15,815 nt of DNA from UBA922 sp964571295 (GTDB lineage: Bacteria; Patescibacteriota; Patescibacteriia; Magasanikbacterales; UBA922): positions 1 through 15,815 of the forward strand of contig CAZNAO010000020.1 of the NCBI GenBank assembly GCA_964571295.1. The letters run 5' to 3'. The position numbers and the translations under genes were made by a program. Shown here in pieces: positions 7,705 through 13,247 of this stretch (position 1 is the stretch's first letter; the number at the start of each line of letters is the position of its first letter). Under the pieces are notes generated by a model. The model saw nothing but the letters and a program-made list of their open reading frames with translations, searched no databases and had not been told where the DNA came from.

Positions 7705-9231
7705 ATGTCACCATTAGTAACGATTATCATCACATTTCTCGGGGTGGGAATCGGCGTTGGACTTGGCTATTTCATCCGTATGCAGATGGCCAAAGCTAAG
7801 ATGAATTCTGCCGAAGCCCGTGCCGAACAACTTCTCGCCGAAGCAAAAAATAAAGAGAAGGAGGTCTTACTACAAGCCAAAGACCAGGCGCTCAAAATCA
7901 TTGATGATGCCAAGAAAGAAGAAACTGAACGCAGACGCGAACTTCAAGCCATGCAAGCTCGTATTGAAAAACGAGAATCCATGTTTGACACCAAAATTCT
8001 TGAATTTGAAGAAAGCAAAAATAAATTGCAGCAGAAAATCGACGAGGTACAGAAAGCAAAAGATAAAGTCGAACAAATCCGTCTTGAAGCCTCACAAAAG
8101 CTTGAACAACTCTCAGGACTTTCGAAACAGCAGGCTGAAGAAAAGCTCCTGGCGCAAGTTGCCCATGACAGCCAAAATGCCCTTATGGGACGGATTGCAA
8201 AACTTGAAAAGGAAAATTCCGATGTCTATGATGCCAAAGCAAGCCAGCTCATTATCGACGCTTTGCAGCGTTGCGCCAGCGATCATTCGAATGAAACCAC
8301 GTCAACCGCGATTACCCTCCCGAGCGATGAAATGAAAGGGCGCATCATCGGAAAAGACGGACGCAATATCAAGACCATCGAAAAACTCACCGGCTGCGAG
8401 CTTATCATTGATGAAACACCGGGAGTGCTCCTGATTTCTGGTTTCTCTCCGATCCGACGTCGCGTATGCTACCTCGCACTTGAAAAATTGCTCAAAGACG
8501 GACGCATCCAGCCTGCACGCATCGAAGAATTCATTCTCGAAGCCAAGAAAGAACTTGCGCTCGATATCAAGAAAGCTGGAGAAGAAGCGCTCTACAAACT
8601 TGGTATTACCGGACTTGATCCGAAACTCGTCTCAATAGTCGGACGACTCAAATACCGCACCAGTTATGGACAAAACATTCTCGGGCACTCGACTGAGGTA
8701 GCGCACCTTTCAGCAATGATTGCCGAAGAATTGGGGGTGGACCCTATCATGGCGAAAAAGGCCGGATTCTTCCATGATATCGGAAAATCCGTTGACCATG
8801 AGACCCAGGGTACGCATATGGAGATTGGAGAAACGATCTTGAAGAAATTCGGCATGCCTGAGGATGTAGCATTTGCCGCACGGCACCATCATGACGACAA
8901 GACCAATCATATCATTACTGACATCGTCAAAGCCGCTGATGCAATCTCCGCATCACGCGTCGGCGCCCGCCGAGATACGTATGAGCAGTATGTCATGCGA
9001 CTTGAAGAACTCGAAAAAGTCGCGGGAGACTTTGCCGGAATTGATAAGGTCTATGCGATTCAAGCAGGGCGTGAGGTACGTGTATTCGTGAAGCCTGAAG
9101 AAGTGGATGACTTTGGTGCCTACAACCTTGCAAAAGACATTGCTCGAAAGATTGAAAGTGAACTTCAGTATCCAGGTGAAATCAAAGTACATGTAATTCG
9201 TGAATCACGGGTAGTGGAGTACGCGAAATAA
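7705..9231 (+). CDS. rny: Ribonuclease Y
   Basis: 508 aa from ATG 7705. A membrane-anchored endoribonuclease that starts mRNA decay. An N-terminal membrane helix (3-24) is followed by a long charged coiled coil (about 28-175), a KH domain with GRIIGKDGRNIK (212-223) and an HD domain with GHST (327-330), FFHDIGK (His357-Asp358) and HHHDDKTNHI (394-403). I chose ATG 7705 (MSPLVTI) because it gives the family's N-terminus and usual length. The frame is open upstream to TTG 7618 and contains ATG 7666, which would add 13 residues and a second hydrophobic stretch; this is less likely. The start has no Shine-Dalgarno sequence. The gene is monocistronic, with a promoter at 7435 and a hairpin at 9256-9295. 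Confidence 0.95.
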   Translation: MSPLVTIIITFLGVGIGVGLGYFIRMQMAKAKMNSAEARAEQLLAEAKNKEKEVLLQAKDQALKIIDDAKKEETERRRELQAMQARIEKRESMFDTKILEFEESKNKLQQKIDEVQKAKDKVEQIRLEASQKLEQLSGLSKQQAEEKLLAQVAHDSQNALMGRIAKLEKENSDVYDAKASQLIIDALQRCASDHSNETTSTAITLPSDEMKGRIIGKDGRNIKTIEKLTGCELIIDETPGVLLISGFSPIRRRVCYLALEKLLKDGRIQPARIEEFILEAKKELALDIKKAGEEALYKLGITGLDPKLVSIVGRLKYRTSYGQNILGHSTEVAHLSAMIAEELGVDPIMAKKAGFFHDIGKSVDHETQGTHMEIGETILKKFGMPEDVAFAARHHHDDKTNHIITDIVKAADAISASRVGARRDTYEQYVMRLEELEKVAGDFAGIDKVYAIQAGREVRVFVKPEEVDDFGAYNLAKDIARKIESELQYPGEIKVHVIRESRVVEYAK

Positions 9232-9255
9232 GTGGCAAGTGATGTGCAGTAAGAA

Positions 9256-9295
9256 AATACCAAAAGCCCGCAGTTTCCTGTGGGCTTTTGGTATT
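9256..9295 (+). terminator. Long hairpin terminator after rny
   Basis: An 18-bp stem, AATACCAAAAGCCCGCAG with its partner at 9278-9295 (one G-T pair), encloses the tetraloop TTTC. The A run and T run flanking the GC core make the usual terminator shape, with TTTTGGTATT as the U-rich arm. It starts 25 bases after the rny stop. Confidence 0.75.
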
Positions 9296-9316
9296 AAAAA
9301 TTGAAGATTGGAAAAA

Positions 9317-9340
9317 CTTGTCCTGAGCCTCTCAAAAGAT
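9317..9340. repeat. Degenerate REP-like element (CTTGTCCTGAGCC type)
   Basis: The bases CTTGTCCTGAGCCTCTCAAAAG resemble a dispersed intergenic repeat I recognise from many bacterial genomes, CTTGTCCTGAGCCTGTCGAAGG, which yields spurious peptides reading LVLSLSKD. Here that peptide would be exact, but the right arm has decayed; only TGAG/CTCA still pairs. It is placed between the rny terminator and the HU promoter. Confidence 0.45.
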
Positions 9341-9406
9341 TGTAAGATTGACTGCTCCACCAATCTTTCAGTCTTCTGCATTTACTTTCGACTATTTTTC
9401 CCTCTA

Positions 9407-9435
9407 TTGACACAAAAATGTGATTACGCTAGACT
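9407..9435 (+). promoter_or_regulatory. Promoter of the HU gene
   Basis: TTGACA (9407-9412, perfect), 17-bp spacer, TAGACT (9430-9435, 4 of 6). It lies 69 bases before the HU ATG. An AGGAG at 9475-9479 in the leader is about 25 bases from the ATG, too far for normal initiation. Confidence 0.7.
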
Positions 9436-9504
9436 ACAATATATAGCATATACTATCCTCCGGTTCCACATGACCAGGAGACTAATATCTTAATCTAGCG
9501 TTTT

Positions 9505-9783
9505 ATGAATAAAGCACAATTGGCACAGACCATTGCAGATAAGGTAGGGGTTTCGAAAAAAGAATCCGAAGCAATGATCGAGGCGTTTGTCGATATTGTG
9601 ATCAATACCCTGAAACACCAGGGTGAGGTCTCAATTGCAGGATTCGGTGCATTTAGCGCAAAAACTCGCGCTGGACGCGTCGGAGTCAATCCACAGAACC
9701 CTACTGAAAAAATTCAAATTCCTCCGGTTACGGTTCCCAAATTCAAGGCCGGAAAAAGCCTCAAAGACGCTCTCAAGAAATAG
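9505..9783 (+). CDS. hup: HU/IHF-family DNA-binding protein
   Basis: 92 aa. A small dimeric nucleoid protein that bends and compacts DNA. The N-terminal helices (MNKAQLAQTIADKVGVSKKE) are followed by the conserved turn GEVSIAGFGAFS (40-51), the DNA-binding arm with RAGRVGVNPQNP (55-66) and the C-terminal helix FKAGKSLKDALKK (80-92). Arm Pro66 and the NPQNPTEK pattern are typical of HU. The gene stands alone with its own promoter and a perfect terminator. HU rather than IHF is the better call because the arm follows the HU consensus. The stop is TAG. Confidence 0.95.
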   Translation: MNKAQLAQTIADKVGVSKKESEAMIEAFVDIVINTLKHQGEVSIAGFGAFSAKTRAGRVGVNPQNPTEKIQIPPVTVPKFKAGKSLKDALKK

Positions 9784-9804
9784 TTCAGAGCAAATAGGAA
9801 ATAC

Positions 9805-9835
9805 AAAAAACCATCCCGGTAAAGGATGGTTTTTT
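9805..9835. terminator. Two-way terminator between HU and the tRNA pair
   Basis: AAAAAACCATCC (9805-9816) and GGATGGTTTTTT (9824-9835) pair perfectly around a 7-base loop. The A and T runs are symmetric, so it ends HU on the plus strand and the tRNA-Glu/tRNA-Met transcript on the minus strand. Confidence 0.9.
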
Positions 9836-9876
9836 GTTTAGTCCAAGAAAAACTTTCGATTCTTGACTAACGTACG

Positions 9877-9950
9877 TGTCAAGGGGGGGATTCGAACCCC
9901 CGACCTGAGCGTTATGAATGCTCCGCTCTTACCAACTGAGCTACCCTGAC
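9877..9950 (-). tRNA. tRNA-Met(CAT), probably elongator
   Basis: A full cloverleaf reads on the minus strand: acceptor GTCAGGG with CCTTGAC (one G-T), D arm GCTC/GAGC, anticodon loop TTCATAA, T arm GGGGG/CCCCC with TTCGAAT. The anticodon is CAT. It lacks the three G-C pairs at the loop end of the anticodon stem seen in initiators. Pair 31-39 is an A-C mismatch, leaving four good anticodon-stem pairs. A lysidine-modified tRNA-Ile with CAT cannot be excluded. No CCA is encoded. Confidence 0.9.
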
Positions 9951-9971
9951 ATGTGTGTATATATAATCCCG

Positions 9972-10043
9972 TAGCCCGTAGGGGAATCGAACCCCTGTTA
10001 CTAGGATGAGAACCTAGCGTCCTAGCCACTAGACGAACGGGCC
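9972..10043 (-). tRNA. tRNA-Glu(CTC)
   Basis: Cloverleaf on the minus strand: acceptor GGCCCGT with ACGGGCT (G1-T72 wobble), anticodon stem CTAGG/CCTAG, loop TTCTCAT giving anticodon CTC, T arm AGGGG/CCCCT with TTCGATT. The opening GGCCCGTTCGTCTAG is the familiar tRNA-Glu start. It decodes GAG. No CCA is encoded. tRNA-Met follows after a 21-base spacer, so the two are probably cotranscribed. Confidence 0.95.
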
Positions 10044-10079
10044 ATTCTACTATATGATCTATCGTCCAAAACGGACTAT

Positions 10080-10108
10080 ACTATACCCGATTTTTATCTC
10101 TCTGTCAA
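10080..10108 (-). promoter_or_regulatory. Promoter of the tRNA-Glu/tRNA-Met unit
   Basis: Minus strand: TTGACA (10108-10103, perfect), 17-bp spacer, TATAGT (10085-10080, 5 of 6). A second TATAGT overlaps at 10080-10075. The -35 is 9 bases after the ftsI stop, and no terminator is seen between ftsI and this promoter, so read-through into the tRNAs is possible. Confidence 0.8.
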
Positions 10109-10117
10109 CCAATATTT

Positions 10118-11914
10118 CTAGCGTTCAGGAGGTACGTGGTAGTACGATAACAGGTACGACGTAATATCCGCAAACAACGGGGCCGCAGTAATATTTGCAT
10201 ACGAACGTTGTGGCTTTTCGAGACGAATCAGTGTCACAAATTTCGGATTATCAACTGGCCCAAATCCGATAAACGAATGATTGGTTTCTGTCGTATATCC
10301 ACCGGGGCCTGCGATCTGTGCGGTTCCTGTTTTTCCTGCGATATAATAGCCCGGTACCTGTCCACGTTTTCCCTCACTATAATCCACTACCCGCACCATC
10401 ATGGCAGCGACCGTGTCGGCCGTATGTTTACTCACCACTTGTCCAATCTCCGTCGGACGGACTGTCTCCACTTTTCCATTTGCATATTCGATGCGTTTTA
10501 CAATGTAGGGCTTCATGAGCTTTCCGCCATTTGCGAGTGCTGAAAAAGCAGTCACCATTTGGATTGGAGTCACCGTAATTCCCTGCCCAAACGACGCAGT
10601 CGCCGTATAACAATCTACTTTATCTCCTTTATTCTGAGACAACGACGCGATCGTCCCTGCAGTTTCTGTATCAAGCTCAATTCCAGTCTTCGTACCAAAA
10701 CCAAATCTCTCCACATACGATCTAAAATTCTCTTTACCTAATTTATTTACCACAAACACGACACCGGTATTGATGGAATGCTCCAAAATACCACTCATAT
10801 CCTGATCTTTATAACTCCGATTATCCGCATTCTGGATTGGCTTCTTACAACCAGCCTCAACGCTTCCGGAATCATAAAAATAATCATTCGGTTTTATCAC
10901 CCCCATATCAAGCGCAGCAGCCATAGTAATCGGCTTGAAAACTGATCCTGGCTCGTATGGTTCAAAAATCGATAGGTTATTGAATACTGATATTTCTTTT
11001 ACTTTATTATACTCATTTGGATCAAAATCCGGAACCGAGCACATGACGAGAATCGCACCAGTCATAGGATCCATAATTACAAGCGATCCCGATTGTGCTT
11101 CATACGTACTCACTGCATTTTTCAGACGTTCACAAATTTCAAACTCAAGTGTGCGGTCCAGAGTTAGAACCACATTCGCCCCATCAGTCGCCGCGTCGAA
11201 CGACCTGCCCGCAAGCGGAATCCATGCCCCAGACGCACTTCGAATACCTTCGAGTACTCCACCAGCCCCGCCAATCAACTCATTCCAGTAACCTTCCACT
11301 CCATATCGCCCAACCGCCGCCCCACTCTCGGTTTTTCCGACAAATCCTACTACTGACGCGGCAAGCGTCCCTTCAGGATAATATCGCTCCCGGAATCGCG
11401 AAAAATAAATACCTGGTAACTTTAATTCTTCCAATCGTTTTTTGGCATCCTCTTCAACATTCTTCTCAATTTGCTCATACGCATCATTTTCTTTTTGTAA
11501 TTGGTCCAGTACTTGGAATTTTCGCTCATCATCATACCCGAAAAATTCAGCAAGTGCGGTCGCTACTTCAAGGGGCTGTTTGGGATCATCATATCCTCTT
11601 GTATCTGCAAATACTACAAATTTATCACGATTAAGTGCAAGCGGGGTTAATTTACCATCTGCATTTTCAAGATAAATCGATCCGCGTTCAGGAGTGAGTT
11701 CAGCATATATTTCATGAGAATCAGATGCGAGTGCCGTAAAAAATCCATGTTGCGCGATCATGAGACCAAATAGACGAAAGACAATCGCTCCAGCAAGGAC
11801 CAAAAAGATTAATTTGAGCGCATACATTCGTGTTTTGCCGGTATCAATTGTAATGGTACGGATAGCATGCGCATCATGCCGTGCTACCCGACGTACCCGA
11901 TACGGTCGTGCCAT
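10118..11914 (-). CDS. ftsI: Class B penicillin-binding protein (FtsI/PBP2-like transpeptidase)
   Basis: 598 aa. Cross-links peptidoglycan outside the membrane. A basic cytoplasmic N-terminus (1-30) and one membrane helix (about 31-53) precede the dimerisation domain, with PERGSIY (75-81) and a coil at 127-165. The transpeptidase domain has all three motifs: SVFK (catalytic Ser324, Lys327), SIN (380-382) and KTG (528-530). The layout fits septal PBP3/FtsI (SpoVD/PbpB type); assignment to division rather than elongation is inferred. The gene lies 78 bases downstream of pilT, with a likely separate promoter TTAGAG-17-TATACT (11956-11928). Only 13 bases separate that -10 from the ATG, so the mRNA leader would be very short. 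No Shine-Dalgarno sequence. The stop is TAG. Confidence 0.94.
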   Translation of the reverse strand: MARPYRVRRVARHDAHAIRTITIDTGKTRMYALKLIFLVLAGAIVFRLFGLMIAQHGFFTALASDSHEIYAELTPERGSIYLENADGKLTPLALNRDKFVVFADTRGYDDPKQPLEVATALAEFFGYDDERKFQVLDQLQKENDAYEQIEKNVEEDAKKRLEELKLPGIYFSRFRERYYPEGTLAASVVGFVGKTESGAAVGRYGVEGYWNELIGGAGGVLEGIRSASGAWIPLAGRSFDAATDGANVVLTLDRTLEFEICERLKNAVSTYEAQSGSLVIMDPMTGAILVMCSVPDFDPNEYNKVKEISVFNNLSIFEPYEPGSVFKPITMAAALDMGVIKPNDYFYDSGSVEAGCKKPIQNADNRSYKDQDMSGILEHSINTGVVFVVNKLGKENFRSYVERFGFGTKTGIELDTETAGTIASLSQNKGDKVDCYTATASFGQGITVTPIQMVTAFSALANGGKLMKPYIVKRIEYANGKVETVRPTEIGQVVSKHTADTVAAMMVRVVDYSEGKRGQVPGYYIAGKTGTAQIAGPGGYTTETNHSFIGFGPVDNPKFVTLIRLEKPQRSYANITAAPLFADITSYLLSYYHVPPER

Positions 11915-11927
11915 GTCAATTATTCTA

Positions 11928-11956
11928 AGTATACTAATTTATCCTAAGTACTCTAA
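11928..11956 (-). promoter_or_regulatory. Probable promoter of ftsI
   Basis: Minus strand: TTAGAG (11956-11951, 3 of 6), 17-bp spacer, TATACT (11933-11928, 5 of 6). It lies in the 78-base AT-rich pilT-ftsI spacer and predicts a leader of about 6 bases. Confidence 0.4.
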
Positions 11957-11992
11957 AATTTTTAGAATAGTTAGGTTAATTAAAAATTTTCA

Positions 11993-13027
11993 TTATATTC
12001 TTCGATCTCTCCCTGCCCGATTTCGTGCAACTTCCTCGGAAATCACGCCTTCTTTGAGGAGCCACTTGAGCGATTGCTCCATACTGATCATCCCACTCTT
12101 GGCACCTGTCTGAATCGCACTTGCGAGCTGTGCAATATTATTTTCACGTATCAAATTTGCGACTGCAGGAGTGTTCATCAGCACTTCTCGTGCCACCACC
12201 CTTCTTCCATCTACCGTCGGCAATAATTGCTGTGCAATCACGTACCGAAGTACGCTTGAGAGCTGTATCAATACCTGTTTCTGCTTTGGCCCTTCAAACA
12301 CGTCAACAATACGCTCAATCGCCTCAGCAGCAGACGACGTATGCAATGTTGAAAAAACCAAATGTCCCGTTTCTGCAGCAGTGAGCGCGGTTGCAATGGT
12401 TTCTGGATCGCGCATTTCACCCACCATGATAATATTCGGATCCTGTCGGAGCACATGTTTCAGCGCAGATGCAAATGACGGTGTATCACCACCTAATTCA
12501 CGCTGTTCAATCAAGCTCTTATTACCCGTAAACACAAATTCAATCGGGTCTTCAATCGTAATAATGTGTGCATTACGTGAACTATTGATCTCTTCAATCA
12601 TTCGGGCGATCGTGGTGGATTTCCCATTTCCGGTCGGACCAACCACTAAAACTAAGCCGTCTACCAGCTGTGTCGCTTCAATGAGCACTGGTTCGAACCG
12701 TAACTCATTCGCAGTCGGTATCTCAGTCGGGACCAGACGTGCTGCAAGCCCCACTGATGATTCTTGCCTATGAATATTGATACGGAACCGCACCTCTTTA
12801 TGGGTATACCCGAAATCCAAATCGTGTTCAACATCAAATCTTTTTTTGGTGGCGGGAGTGAGTAGACCTATGATTGCAGTCTCAAGCTCTTTTTCTCCTA
12901 ATTCTGTTTCTGCAACCACAACCAATTCACCGTGCACTCGAATCATGGGCTTCTCATGTGCAACCAGATGCAGATCAGACGCTCCTTCTTGAATTGCATG
13001 ATCAAAATAATAACTCAATGGTTTCAT
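11993..13027 (-). CDS. pilT: Type IV pilus retraction ATPase PilT
   Basis: 344 aa, the usual PilT length. A cytoplasmic hexameric motor that depolymerises type IV pili for twitching, adhesion or DNA uptake. The N-terminal PAS-like domain begins with the family signature EGASDLHL (14-21). Walker A is GPTGNGKST (130-138), the Asp box is TIEDPIEF (157-164), Walker B is IIMVGEMRD (199-207) and the His box is TGHLVFSTLHT (220-230). The C-terminal SAIQTG with the following MISMEQSL is typical of PilT rather than PilB. No other pilus genes are in the window. ftsI follows on the same strand. There is no Shine-Dalgarno sequence, and a possible -10 (TATAGT, 13042-13037) is only 9 bases from the ATG. 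Confidence 0.95.
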   Translation of the reverse strand: MKPLSYYFDHAIQEGASDLHLVAHEKPMIRVHGELVVVAETELGEKELETAIIGLLTPATKKRFDVEHDLDFGYTHKEVRFRINIHRQESSVGLAARLVPTEIPTANELRFEPVLIEATQLVDGLVLVVGPTGNGKSTTIARMIEEINSSRNAHIITIEDPIEFVFTGNKSLIEQRELGGDTPSFASALKHVLRQDPNIIMVGEMRDPETIATALTAAETGHLVFSTLHTSSAAEAIERIVDVFEGPKQKQVLIQLSSVLRYVIAQQLLPTVDGRRVVAREVLMNTPAVANLIRENNIAQLASAIQTGAKSGMISMEQSLKWLLKEGVISEEVARNRAGRDRRI

Positions 13028-13036
13028 AGATTATGC

Positions 13037-13066
13037 ACTATAGACTAAATTAGACATATTTTATCA
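13037..13066 (-). promoter_or_regulatory. Candidate pilT promoter elements
   Basis: Two minus-strand -10 candidates occur: TATAGT at 13042-13037, implying an almost leaderless mRNA, and an extended TGATAAAAT at 13066-13058. Neither has a good -35. The region is shared with the divergent tRNA-Pro promoter. Confidence 0.3.
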
Positions 13067-13092
13067 TATCGGCGCTTTCCCAGGAAATATAC

Positions 13093-13121
13093 TTGATTTT
13101 TTGCCATGTTTCCGCTATTAT
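13093..13121 (+). promoter_or_regulatory. Promoter of tRNA-Pro
   Basis: TTGATT (13093-13098, 4 of 6), 17-bp spacer, TATTAT (13116-13121, 5 of 6). The predicted start falls about 8 bases before the mature tRNA 5' end at 13136. Confidence 0.65.
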
Positions 13122-13135
13122 TGAATAATTCTTAG

Positions 13136-13211
13136 CGGGCTATAGCGCAGTTGGTAGCGCGCATCGTTCGGGACGATGAGGTCGTGGGTTCGAGTCCCGC
13201 TAGCCCGACCA
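13136..13211 (+). tRNA. tRNA-Pro(CGG)
   Basis: Cloverleaf: acceptor CGGGCTA/TAGCCCG, D arm GCGC/GCGC, anticodon stem CATCG/CGATG with loop TTCGGGA giving anticodon CGG, T arm GTGGG/CCCGC. C1-G72 is a known mark of bacterial tRNA-Pro. The 3' CCA is encoded (13209-13211), unlike in the other two tRNAs here. Decodes CCG. Confidence 0.95.
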
Positions 13212-13217
13212 ATGAAC

Positions 13218-13247
13218 AAAACCTAACACCCTATGTGTTAGGTTTTT
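13218..13247. terminator. Two-way terminator of tRNA-Pro and the PPTE surface gene
   Basis: AACCTAACAC (13220-13229) pairs perfectly with GTGTTAGGTT (13235-13244) around a 5-base loop, with A and T runs on both sides. On the plus strand it follows tRNA-Pro by 8 bases. On the minus strand the 5' arm encodes the last residues of the surface protein, and its TAG stop begins in the arm's last position and runs into the loop. Confidence 0.85.

Noticed and set aside
7515..7799. Small plus-strand frame in the rny leader
   Set aside because: It starts with TTG, overlaps the rny start in another frame and has no recognisable features.
9308..9493. 61-codon frame containing LVLSLSKD
   Set aside because: This peptide is a typical false translation of a REP-like repeat, and the frame overlaps the HU promoter.
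9838..10029. Minus-strand 63-codon frame
   Set aside because: It reads through two tRNA genes.
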